NCBI GenBank assembly: GCA_002427045.1
Contig: DIPO01000052.1
Location: 1-8,733, forward strand
DNA: 8,733 nucleotides
Direction: 5' to 3'
Origin: Firmicutes bacterium UBA5486
GTDB taxonomy: Bacteria; Bacillota; UBA4882; UBA10575
The notes beneath the pieces are model-generated. The model saw only the letters and a list, made by a program, of their open reading frames with translations, was not told where the DNA came from and made no database searches. The position numbers were made by a program, and so were the translations under genes. Positions 1 through 5,779 of this stretch are shown piece after piece (position 1 is the stretch's first letter; each line of letters starts with the position of its first letter).

Positions 1-10
1 TTCGCGACAT
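1..10 (-). CDS. 5' end of an unidentified gene downstream of the peptidase
   Basis: On the minus strand an ATG at 10-8 begins M-S-R and runs off the window. It is preceded by an AGGAG ribosome binding site that overlaps the peptidase stop codon (the TAG stop is the first part of TAGGAG), with a 9-nt spacer to the ATG. This tight coupling suggests the same operon as the peptidase. In many Firmicutes an elongation factor P gene follows this peptidase, but three codons are not enough to identify it, and M-S-R is not the usual EF-P start. Confidence 0.4.
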
Positions 11-22
11 CGCAAATAGCTC

Positions 23-1099
23 CTAAAGTGTTAATTTCTTTGGAGACAAAGTAAGATTCTCGATCCCATCCTCCGTCACAACTACTACATCTTCAATTCG
101 AATTCCACCCCAACCAGGGAGATAAACCCCCGGCTCAACAGTTAAAACCATTCCCGGCTCCAAAACAGATTCATCTAAAGGAGAAAGCCGTGGCGATTCA
201 TGAATCGCCAAACCTAAACTATGACCAAGACCATGCCCAAAATTGTCACCATACCCGGCTTCAATAAACACCTCTCTGGCTAAAGCATCAACCTCTTTTC
301 CGGTCATTCCGGGGCGCATCCCCTCAAGAGCAGCCTCTTGAGCTTTTAAAACCAAATTATACATTTCAAGCTGTCTCGCCGTTGGTTGCCCAACTACAAT
401 TGTACGGGTAAAATCACTACAATAACCATTATAAAGTGCGCCCCCATCCAGAACAATCAAGTCTCCCTCTTCCACTCTTCTCTCTCCAGCTACGCCATGT
501 GGTAATGCACTACGCGGGCCAGAGGTCACAATCGTCTGAAAAGAAGTTCCTTCTGCCCCCAATCTTCTTTGAAAATATTCAAAAGTAGCAGCAATCTCTG
601 ACTCCCTTTTTCCCGGTTTAATTTCGGAAAGTAATTCTTTCCAAGCCTGATCAGTAATTTTTACAGCCTGCCGAATAGAATCGATCTCCTCTGAAGATTT
701 TATCTGTCGCAATATGTTTACCAGTCCTTCAGTTGGGACCAGTTTAACCTGAGTAAGGTTTTCCTGGAGAAAACGAAAATCTTTCTCCACCAGATGCTCA
801 CTTTCAAACCCCCAACGCAAAGCTTGCCCTTTGCTCCAAGCTGTAATCTCATCTACAACTGTTAGCCATAACTTTGGCTGATGTTCTTTTACCTTAAAAC
901 CACTTTTTGCCACTTGCTCCGCTGCTTGTTCCAGGTAGCGGAAATCTGTAAGCAAAACAGCCTGTTTCTGATCTATTAATAAAACCCCGGAAGAACCTGT
1001 AAACCCACTTAAGTACCTTCTATTCTCGGGAGAAGAAATCAAAAAACCATCCAGATCATTTTCAGCAAGCATTCCCCGGAATTCTTCTAATCTTTTCAT
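23..1099 (-). CDS. Xaa-Pro aminopeptidase / M24B metallopeptidase (YqhT-like)
   Basis: Cytoplasmic metallopeptidase of the M24B 'pita-bread' family, expected to remove the N-terminal residue ahead of proline in peptides (Xaa-Pro aminopeptidase) or to cleave Xaa-Pro dipeptides. The protein is 358 aa, the usual length of the short Firmicute form. Residues 1-125 are the creatinase-like N-terminal domain (SSPENRRYLSGFTGSSG) and about 130-350 the catalytic domain. The five metal ligands are all visible: Asp218 (VLDGG), Asp229 (CSDFTRT), His293 (GHGLGHSLG), Glu322 (TVEPGVYL) and Glu336 (GIRIEDVV); His201 in LPHGVAG is the usual extra active-site His. The start at 1099 is chosen because AGAGGGG lies 6 nt upstream; an in-frame GTG at 1135 has no usable site. 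It lies 120 bp after the histidine kinase gene on the same strand with no clear terminator between. The 1100-1219 gap holds no promoter I would defend. The family is certain; the choice between aminopeptidase and prolidase activity is not. Confidence 0.93.
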   Translation of the reverse strand: MKRLEEFRGMLAENDLDGFLISSPENRRYLSGFTGSSGVLLIDQKQAVLLTDFRYLEQAAEQVAKSGFKVKEHQPKLWLTVVDEITAWSKGQALRWGFESEHLVEKDFRFLQENLTQVKLVPTEGLVNILRQIKSSEEIDSIRQAVKITDQAWKELLSEIKPGKRESEIAATFEYFQRRLGAEGTSFQTIVTSGPRSALPHGVAGERRVEEGDLIVLDGGALYNGYCSDFTRTIVVGQPTARQLEMYNLVLKAQEAALEGMRPGMTGKEVDALAREVFIEAGYGDNFGHGLGHSLGLAIHESPRLSPLDESVLEPGMVLTVEPGVYLPGWGGIRIEDVVVVTEDGIENLTLSPKKLTL

Positions 1100-1219
1100 T
1101 AATAACCCCTCTTTCGTAAGTCTCACTTTTCGCACCTTCCTAGTCTAGCTTTACCTTTGTTTAAGGGGCAAAATATGAGATAGGTAATTATGAATTCTTT
1201 AATATACAAGAAAATTATT

Positions 1220-3490
1220 TTAAGCAGCTCCTGCATTTACCACTGGAAGATAGATATGAAAAACTGCACCACCCTTCGATTGGGCAAAAACTTTACCCCC
1301 ATGATTCTTAATAATTGAAGATACCGTAGTCAATCCTAATCCTTGTTTCCCTGGCTTAGTAGTAAAAAAAGGTTCAAAGATCTGTGGCAAACAATAGTCC
1401 GGAATGCCAGTACCTGTATCATGGATTATAATCCGGACATATTTACCTTCATCAGCTCCATCTGTATTATTCTCTACCCAAACTCGTATTACACCACCTT
1501 CATTCATCGCTTCTACCGAATTAAGAAACAGATTATTAAAGACTTGAATTAAGTGGCTTCTATCCGCTGCAATCAACCAAAGATCATCTTCGGCCTTTAG
1601 CTCAAACCTAATCTTTTTATCAAGCATAATGAAAAAAGCTGCCTCATTAATAATTTCTACAAGGTCAACAATCTGTTTTTCCGGTTGACTAAACCGTGCA
1701 AAGGTTAAAAGCTTATCTGAAAGATTCTTTGCCCTCAATAACTCTTTCCCAATTCCTGAAAGTTTCTCAACTACTTCATGTTCAAATTCAGCATTCAACT
1801 TGGCAAGTAAAACATTTCCCCATATAATGCTGAGCATATTTTTAAAATCGTGCGCAATACTACCAACTAGCATCTCATGGGATTCAAACTGCTCAGTCTT
1901 GATGATCTCATCCTCAATTCTCCCTTGATAATTATCATCCCTTAAGATCAAGATCCCCCGTGGCTGTCCAGCACTTGTTCGATAAGAAAAGCCTTCTCCC
2001 GCTAGTCTTCTCCATTCTCCATTTTTATTTTTTAATCTACAATTAAGTTGTAATGGCTCACCTTTTTTTAGTATTTTTTTATAAAATACTAAAACATCTT
2101 CATAATCATCAGGATAAACCAATTCTTTAAGGTTCTTTTTTAGTAATTCGTTGGAATGGTAACCAAGAAGTTCTGAACAAGTTGGGCTAATATAAGTAAG
2201 ATGGCCTTCAACCGTAACTTCCATAATTAGACCATCTGTATACTTAGCAAATATTTCAAATTTCTGTACACTCCGCTTAAGGAATTCTTCATCTTGTTTT
2301 TTGCTAAGCACGCCTCCGATTCGAAGCGCAATAGAATTTAATAAAGTCTTCTCTTCTTCAGACCATAAGCGTTTCTTATCTTTCATGGCAAAACCAATTA
2401 CTCCCCAAAACTTTTTCCGGGAAAAAACCGGTATCGCCAAGAAGGAGTTTATCTTCCACTGATCTAAAAATACTCTCTCTTCCACAGAAATAGTATCATA
2501 ATTTCCATCAATCATATCCCCCTGTGAAAGGGTTTCAATCCATGGCCGAAATAGTACGGAAAATTCTAAATCAATAGCTACACATAAAGATAATTCCTGA
2601 ATCCAACAATAACTTTTATCTGCAATAAAACCAGTATCCGTCTTTTGCAGCATAATCCCGTACGCATAATCAACCCCACACTTCTCTCCTAGACAGGTTA
2701 ATACCATTTGCATCGCACTACTAAAATTATTGGTAAAGTTTACTAAATACAAAGAAACTTCAGCTAATATTCGTAACATTTTTTCGGAAAGAACAACCTT
2801 TTCTTCTTTCTCCTGATGGTCAATATTTTTCTCCATATTAATTGGATCATTTACATCCAAACCCTTTTTTTTAACCATTACAACAAAAACAAGCCCCAAG
2901 TTTATACCGGCTAAAAACAGACTGAATTTATAGTTAAAAACATGGAGAATACTGGCAATTAGAACTAGTCCAGCTGCTAGTAAAATATAATCAAGCTGCT
3001 GCTTAAAGATAGTCTCTTCTTTTATCATCTCTTTTAACAAAAGTAAAAAAGCAATAAAAGCAGGTAACAAAAGGTTCACTATACCAAGCAGTGCAAGCAT
3101 AAATTCTAAAGGGTTTTCAATATTTTGCAACATAAAAACCTGTGATAAATCCATTCCGTAAAAACTAAAGATAGTTGCAACAACAGTAACCTCCAAAAGC
3201 CAAAAAATCATCGGAATGGTTGGTTTTGTATTTATAAAAGATAGAACAAGCTTTAAAAAGAAAATCCCATGAAGGAATTGGAATATTATTTTTACCTTGA
3301 AGAAAATTTTAAGATAATTATCACTAAAAGGCAAGCTTAGTAAACTTTCCAACAGTAACCAGCAAAAATAAACCGCTGATAAGAAGAGATAATCACGATC
3401 AACAGCGGTTTTTTTTTGCTTTCTCACATACAAACAGGTAAAAGCATTAAAACAACATATGGTTAAAGTTAAAAGCAAAAAACTATCCAT
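1220..3490 (-). CDS. orphan sensor histidine kinase (7TM-GAF-PAS-HisKA-HATPase)
   Basis: Membrane-bound sensor kinase of 756 aa. Residues about 3-207 hold seven hydrophobic segments (near 3-22, 33-52, 63-86, 92-111, 127-153, 167-184, 188-207), resembling the N-terminal 7TM module of many Firmicute kinases. A GAF-like domain follows at about 235-395 (FLAIPVFSRKKFWGVIGF), then a PAS domain at about 410-525 (TYISPTCSELLGY). The kinase core has the H-box GSIAHDFKNML with the predicted phospho-acceptor His547, N-box NNLFLNSVEAM (Asn657), G1 DTGTGIP (Asp691), F-box IFEPFFTTK and G2 GKQGLGLTTV, so the core looks intact. The HDFKN/HDFNN type of H-box and the FFTTK..GLGL ending are typical of PAS-kinase families that often lack a linked regulator. 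The start at 3490 has AAAGGA 7 nt upstream; in-frame ATGs at 3553 and 3496 have poorer sites. No response regulator gene lies in the window, so the partner and the signal are unknown. Two long inverted repeats lie inside the gene. Confidence 0.92.
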   Translation of the reverse strand: MDSFLLLTLTICCFNAFTCLYVRKQKKTAVDRDYLFLSAVYFCWLLLESLLSLPFSDNYLKIFFKVKIIFQFLHGIFFLKLVLSFINTKPTIPMIFWLLEVTVVATIFSFYGMDLSQVFMLQNIENPLEFMLALLGIVNLLLPAFIAFLLLLKEMIKEETIFKQQLDYILLAAGLVLIASILHVFNYKFSLFLAGINLGLVFVVMVKKKGLDVNDPINMEKNIDHQEKEEKVVLSEKMLRILAEVSLYLVNFTNNFSSAMQMVLTCLGEKCGVDYAYGIMLQKTDTGFIADKSYCWIQELSLCVAIDLEFSVLFRPWIETLSQGDMIDGNYDTISVEERVFLDQWKINSFLAIPVFSRKKFWGVIGFAMKDKKRLWSEEEKTLLNSIALRIGGVLSKKQDEEFLKRSVQKFEIFAKYTDGLIMEVTVEGHLTYISPTCSELLGYHSNELLKKNLKELVYPDDYEDVLVFYKKILKKGEPLQLNCRLKNKNGEWRRLAGEGFSYRTSAGQPRGILILRDDNYQGRIEDEIIKTEQFESHEMLVGSIAHDFKNMLSIIWGNVLLAKLNAEFEHEVVEKLSGIGKELLRAKNLSDKLLTFARFSQPEKQIVDLVEIINEAAFFIMLDKKIRFELKAEDDLWLIAADRSHLIQVFNNLFLNSVEAMNEGGVIRVWVENNTDGADEGKYVRIIIHDTGTGIPDYCLPQIFEPFFTTKPGKQGLGLTTVSSIIKNHGGKVFAQSKGGAVFHIYLPVVNAGAA
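2066..2094. repeat. perfect 12-bp inverted repeat inside the kinase gene
   Basis: The arms TTTTAGTATTTT (2066-2077) and AAAATACTAAAA (2083-2094) are exact reverse complements around a 5-nt loop. The repeat falls in the PAS-domain coding region, in codons for VFYKKILKK. It is almost pure A/T with one G-C pair, so it may reflect Lys/Ile/Phe codon choice in an AT-rich genome and need not be a functional element. Confidence 0.5.
3361..3420. repeat. 18-nt-arm inverted repeat, bidirectional terminator-like, inside the kinase gene
   Basis: Left arm 3361-3378 and right arm 3403-3420 are reverse complements at 17 of 18 positions (single mismatch at 3369/3412), around a 24-nt loop. The core is AACCGCTG / CAGCGGTT. 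On the plus strand the core stem is followed by a run of nine T; on the minus (sense) strand it is followed by TTTATTTTT. Both readings therefore look like intrinsic terminators. The repeat covers about codons 24-44 of the kinase, spanning the loop after TM1 and the start of TM2. The structure is directly visible; its function as an attenuator or as an antisense terminator is inference. Confidence 0.7.
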
Positions 3491-3558
3491 CTTCATTTCC
3501 TTTACAATTTTTTTGCACAAAAACTTATTTTTAGCCTTTAAAAAAAGATGCATAATTC

Positions 3559-3594
3559 TTTCTTTCGGCTTTAGAAAGAAACTAAAAATTAGTT
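3559..3594 (-). repeat. two adjacent small palindromes upstream of the kinase
   Basis: TTTCTTTC (3559-3566) pairs exactly with GAAAGAAA (3574-3581) across a 7-nt loop. It is abutted by AACTAA (3580-3585) pairing with TTAGTT (3589-3594) across 3 nt, so the two hairpins share two bases and could not both form fully. They lie 70-100 bp upstream of the kinase start and next to the terminator-like hairpin at 3602-3636. No recognised riboswitch or operator motif is seen, and I find no convincing promoter for the kinase here. Confidence 0.35.
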
Positions 3595-3601
3595 AAATAT
3601 T

Positions 3602-3636
3602 AAAAAACCCCTCCTAAAGAAAAGAGAAGGTTTTTA
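3602..3636 (-). terminator. weak intrinsic terminator between the beta-barrel and kinase genes
   Basis: On the minus strand AAAAACC pairs with GGTTTTT (3629-3635 with 3603-3609), extended by a CTC/GAG inner stem (3624-3626 with 3611-3613) across a small internal loop, and ends in a T-run then AATATT. It lies about 230 nt after the stop of the beta-barrel gene and about 110 nt before the kinase start. It may end the former transcript or attenuate read-through into the kinase. The stem is short and AT-rich, so confidence is modest. Confidence 0.4.
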
Positions 3637-3863
3637 GATTATCTTAAATTAAGAGATTGCATAATTCAAATATTTAGCATTCAATCACAATATATTAATA
3701 ATCCCACTAGGAATTCTCTACTAATATATTTGATTTAAAGAGTGCTTTTGGTAAAAAGACAATTCTCTCGAATAATAGTTAAACACTATATATTATGGTT
3801 GAATGGATGCCAAACGTAATTGTACAATTCCCTCAAATTAAAAAATGAAAGCCTTCCCTACAG
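3637..3863. other. AT-rich noncoding gap with no gene seen
   Basis: Together with 3491-3636 this forms a 373-bp noncoding stretch. I see no gene. The longest ATG-started plus-strand frame noted is 17 codons (from 3795) without a ribosome binding site. A perfect 9-bp inverted repeat, AATATATTA (3689-3697) with TAATATATT (3722-3730), and an overlapping 8-bp pair TCAAATAT/ATATTTGA (3666-3673, 3726-3733) are present, but both are pure A/T apart from one pair. Confidence 0.5.
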
Positions 3864-4685
3864 TTAATAGTTTAGTCTCAACCCTAAAGTATAAACTCCT
3901 CTATTATTAAAATCCCGGATAGAAGAGACAAGCCTGCCGATAAAAGTAAGAGAGAAAAAGTTAATTCCAACTTCTCCAATTACCGTCGAATCTAATGAGT
4001 TTTGGGGATAATAGAGTTCACTACTAACAAAAAATGGTTCGAGCTCAAATTTAGCTTTCGCCTGAAAAATGTTTTCTAAAGGGACTTCCACTTTTTCCGG
4101 AATGGAATTAACAAATTTTATTAGGCCCCCGTAAAGATATAGACTTTGAAAAGGATTTAATTCTATTCCAGCCTCAATTTTATCTAAACTTTTCACCTTA
4201 ATAACATCCAGCTGTTCCTCTGCTACAAAGTATGATTCTACACCAAAGACTATTTTTGCTAATTTATTAAGTCCTAACCTCCCCCCCAGGTTTAAACGGA
4301 AAGGAGTCCAAAACCCCTCCTGATACTTGGTGGAGAGCCAACCAATTCCAAAATAAATATTGGGGGACCCTATTTTAAGTGTAGTATTGATAGTATTTCT
4401 CAAGGGAAACCTCTCCAGATCATTAGCTGCATAATACCCATTAATCGCTAAGACGATCCTTCTTCCTATCCCTTGATGCCAGGCATAATTATAATTAAAA
4501 CCATCTCTAGTAGTAGACTGATCATAATTGCCTATGTATCCAACCTCAAAATCTCCATGGCTTCCATCCTTTGCCCACCAATCTGAAGCAAAAAACAATT
4601 CATCCATATAACCTAAAGCCAAAGCAGGTACTGCATACAAAATAACCATTACACCAACCAATACTCCGATGCATAAACGTTTCAT
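3864..4685 (-). CDS. exported outer-membrane beta-barrel-like protein of unknown function
   Basis: A 273-aa secreted protein. Residues 1-23 form a clear Sec signal peptide (MKR, hydrophobic core, PALA cleavage site, no lipobox Cys). The mature part lacks helical membrane segments and instead shows repeated short alternating hydrophobic/aromatic strands such as NIYFGIGWL, RLNLGGRLGL, SLYLYGGLIKF, EVGINFFSLTFIGRL and a final GVYTLGLRLNY. Ending in an aromatic residue after such a strand is the hallmark of outer-membrane beta-barrels recognised by the BAM machinery. The length suits a barrel of about 10-14 strands. I do not recognise a named family. The start at 4685 has AAAAGGAG 7 nt upstream, and an extended -10 promoter lies about 55 bp upstream. 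It is divergent from the LysM gene. An alternative is a secreted beta-rich protein not inserted in a membrane. Confidence 0.75.
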   Translation of the reverse strand: MKRLCIGVLVGVMVILYAVPALALGYMDELFFASDWWAKDGSHGDFEVGYIGNYDQSTTRDGFNYNYAWHQGIGRRIVLAINGYYAANDLERFPLRNTINTTLKIGSPNIYFGIGWLSTKYQEGFWTPFRLNLGGRLGLNKLAKIVFGVESYFVAEEQLDVIKVKSLDKIEAGIELNPFQSLYLYGGLIKFVNSIPEKVEVPLENIFQAKAKFELEPFFVSSELYYPQNSLDSTVIGEVGINFFSLTFIGRLVSSIRDFNNRGVYTLGLRLNY

Positions 4686-4740
4686 CAGCAGACTCCTTTT
4701 GCATTATTTAAAAAATCTACCGTTCTCGCTACTTATTACC

Positions 4741-4770
4741 ATTATATCACGAACAGATAACAAATGTCGT
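4741..4770 (-). promoter_or_regulatory. sigma-A-type promoter with extended -10 for the beta-barrel gene
   Basis: On the minus strand the -10 is a perfect TATAAT (4746-4741) preceded by TGA, giving the extended TGnTATAAT form. The -35 is ACGACA (4770-4765; four of six to TTGACA) with an 18-bp spacer. Predicted transcription start is near 4734, leaving a leader of about 50 nt before the ATG at 4685. Confidence 0.7.
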
Positions 4771-4816
4771 TGTTTTTTAGTGATTTATTACTACTAAAAC
4801 TTTAAGCATAATATTT

Positions 4817-4846
4817 TTGCATACATTCCCCGTGATTCTATATAAA
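4817..4846 (+). promoter_or_regulatory. possible promoter for the LysM gene
   Basis: TTGCAT (4817-4822) and TATATA (4839-4844, 16-bp spacer) or TATAAA (4841-4846, 18-bp spacer) form a moderate sigma-A-like pair pointing toward the LysM gene. The GCATA direct repeat (4806-4810 and 4819-4823) overlaps the -35 and could be an operator in this divergent region. CATACATT at 4820-4827 also resembles a sporulation sigma-E -10, but no matching -35 sits upstream. Confidence 0.4.
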
Positions 4847-4863
4847 TGTAATAAACAAACAAA

Positions 4864-4897
4864 CCTTTTGGCGTTTCTTTCGGCGGAACCAAAAAGG
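4864..4897. repeat. stable hairpin in the LysM leader / divergent region
   Basis: CCTTTT (4864-4869) pairs with AAAAGG (4892-4897); the stem continues through G4871-C4890 and GTTTC/GGAAC (4873-4877 with 4885-4889, one G-U) with small bulges and a 7-nt loop. On the plus strand it lies in the LysM 5' leader and has no T-run. On the minus strand it is followed by TTTGTTTGTTTATT, so it could act as a terminator insulating the beta-barrel promoter. No known riboswitch motif was recognised. Confidence 0.5.
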
Positions 4898-4935
4898 GTA
4901 TAAACTCATAAAATAACATGTGGTTTCTAAAAACA

Positions 4936-4958
4936 CCTTTCCATTAGTATGAAAGGAG
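4936..4958 (+). promoter_or_regulatory. hairpin covering the LysM gene ribosome binding site
   Basis: CCTTTC (4936-4941) is exactly complementary to GAAAGG (4951-4956), with a 9-nt loop. GAAAGG is most of the AAAGGAG Shine-Dalgarno sequence, which lies 7 nt before the ATG at 4966. If the hairpin forms, it would hide the ribosome binding site. The 6-bp stem is short, and anti-SD-like CCTTTC could occur by chance. Confidence 0.45.
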
Positions 4959-4965
4959 TAGTACA

Positions 4966-5427
4966 ATGAGTGTTTTTATCCGCAACCAGAATACAACTAT
5001 TGATTCAACTTTAACCAAAGGCTTTAGTCCCGCAAAGGATTACCTTTCCTCCCTGGAAATTATCTCCGGCCAGTATAAATTGTCAAAGGAGAAAATGCAC
5101 CTTCCAGCAATAATTGGCGAAGAATTGAAATACATCGTCTCATCCCAAGAGGAACTCGCACTTTTAGTTAAATCTTTAAAGATTAATTACCATGAATTAT
5201 TGACAAAAAACCAACTTACAAAGGCAGAAGAAATTTTTCCCGGCCTCATATTGGTAATTCCCGGATGGACAATAGTAAAATACATTGTCCGAGCTGGTGA
5301 TAGCATCGTAAAAATATGCCAAAGATTCAACATTCCTGTCACTGTCTTGACCATAATCAATTACTTAACTTCTGATTCAGCTGTAGCTCCGGGTCAAATT
5401 CTATTTATCCCTGAATCATACTGTTAA
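4966..5427 (+). CDS. two-LysM-domain protein without signal peptide
   Basis: A 153-aa protein. Residues 105-150 form a good LysM domain (YIVRAGDSIVKICQRFNIP .. APGQILFIPE). Residues 55-100 look like a degenerate first LysM (YIVSSQEELALLVKSLKIN .. FPGLILVIPG). LysM binds N-acetylglucosamine-containing polymers such as peptidoglycan. The first 50 residues are polar and unrecognised, with no signal peptide, TM segment or lipobox. The protein is therefore predicted to stay in the cytoplasm or, as with some spore-coat LysM proteins of Firmicutes, to act inside the mother cell; this is inference. No catalytic domain is attached. The start at 4966 is fixed by AAAGGAG with a 7-nt spacer. The gene is monocistronic and divergent from the beta-barrel gene. 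It ends in a lone Cys. Confidence 0.85.
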   Translation: MSVFIRNQNTTIDSTLTKGFSPAKDYLSSLEIISGQYKLSKEKMHLPAIIGEELKYIVSSQEELALLVKSLKINYHELLTKNQLTKAEEIFPGLILVIPGWTIVKYIVRAGDSIVKICQRFNIPVTVLTIINYLTSDSAVAPGQILFIPESYC

Positions 5428-5472
5428 TTTTTATACTATAGCAGACTCTGATTTTACTTCTTAAAACAGGAC

Positions 5473-5534
5473 AAGCTTTCCATAGATTAATTTTTAAGAA
5501 AAGCTTTAAAAAAAATAGATGTTTCTTATTTTTT
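5473..5534 (+). repeat. two AT-rich inverted repeats after the LysM gene
   Basis: This and the next two entries describe the 352-bp gap 5428-5779. AAGCTTT (5473-5479) pairs with AAAGCTT (5500-5506). Just after it AAAAAATA (5510-5517) pairs with TATTTTTT (5527-5534) over a 9-nt loop. Either could help end the LysM transcript, but neither is a GC-rich stem followed by a clean T-run, so terminator function is weak. No gene is seen in the gap. Confidence 0.35.
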
Positions 5535-5570
5535 AGGAAGATTACCTTTTTGGGCTTTTTTAGCATGATA

Positions 5571-5599
5571 TTGACTTTATATAGTCTTTATGTAAGAAT
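5571..5599 (+). promoter_or_regulatory. promoter for the MATE gene
   Basis: TTGACT (5571-5576; five of six to consensus) is followed after 17 bp by AAGAAT (5594-5599; four of six), preceded by TGT, which gives an extended -10. Transcription would start near 5606, leaving a leader of about 174 nt before the MATE start codon at 5780. That is unusually long. Confidence 0.55.
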
Positions 5600-5605
5600 A
5601 TTTGT

Positions 5606-5779
5606 TGTAGTTTAAGGAATATAAGTCGACATTGAATGACACCTAAATCCGCGATACGTTGATCCATACTAGGGCAAACACTGTTGCAGGCTTTTCCGGT
5701 TTACCCTGTGCATCAAGGGACATGGAATCAGTATAATCTTAACTATGCAATTTATTTATTTAAAAACAGGAGTGTCAAG
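5606..5779 (+). promoter_or_regulatory. long structured 5' leader of the MATE gene, candidate cis-regulatory RNA
   Basis: Nested helices can be drawn. TGATCCAT (5660-5667) pairs with ATGGAATCA (5722-5730) with one bulged A. Inside it, AGGGCAAAC (5671-5679) pairs with GTTTACCCT (5699-5707) with one C/A mismatch, capped by a 19-nt loop. A 14-nt single strand (5708-5721) follows. Outside them, TGACAC (5637-5642) is complementary to GTGTCA (5772-5777), which contains the last G of the AGGAG ribosome binding site and the spacer to the ATG. The layout of an enclosed multi-helix domain plus a helix touching the start region resembles a translational riboswitch. I could not match it to guanidine, yybP-ykoY, T-box, purine, TPP, SAM or other families I know. 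There is no terminator in the leader. Confidence 0.45.

Noticed and set aside
1343..1552. 69-codon plus-strand frame opposite the kinase ATPase domain
   Set aside because: Antisense shadow of conserved kinase motifs; no ribosome binding site.
3491..3553. Upstream in-frame ATG at 3553 for the kinase, adding 21 Lys-rich residues
   Set aside because: Only a weak purine stretch precedes it, whereas AAAGGA sits 7 nt before 3490 and TM1 starts directly after that ATG. The upstream start cannot be fully excluded.
3795..3848. 17-codon plus-strand frame beginning MVEWMPN in the AT-rich gap
   Set aside because: No ribosome binding site or promoter, too short, and no recognisable family; treated as chance.
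4806..4827. Sporulation sigma-E-like -10 (CATACATT) upstream of the LysM gene
   Set aside because: No sigma-E-like -35 at the correct distance; kept only as a remark.
5684..5779. In-frame TTG that would extend the MATE protein by 32 residues
   Set aside because: No ribosome binding site, a sequence unlike MATE N-termini, and it overlaps the folded leader; the ATG at 5780 has AGGAG with ideal spacing.
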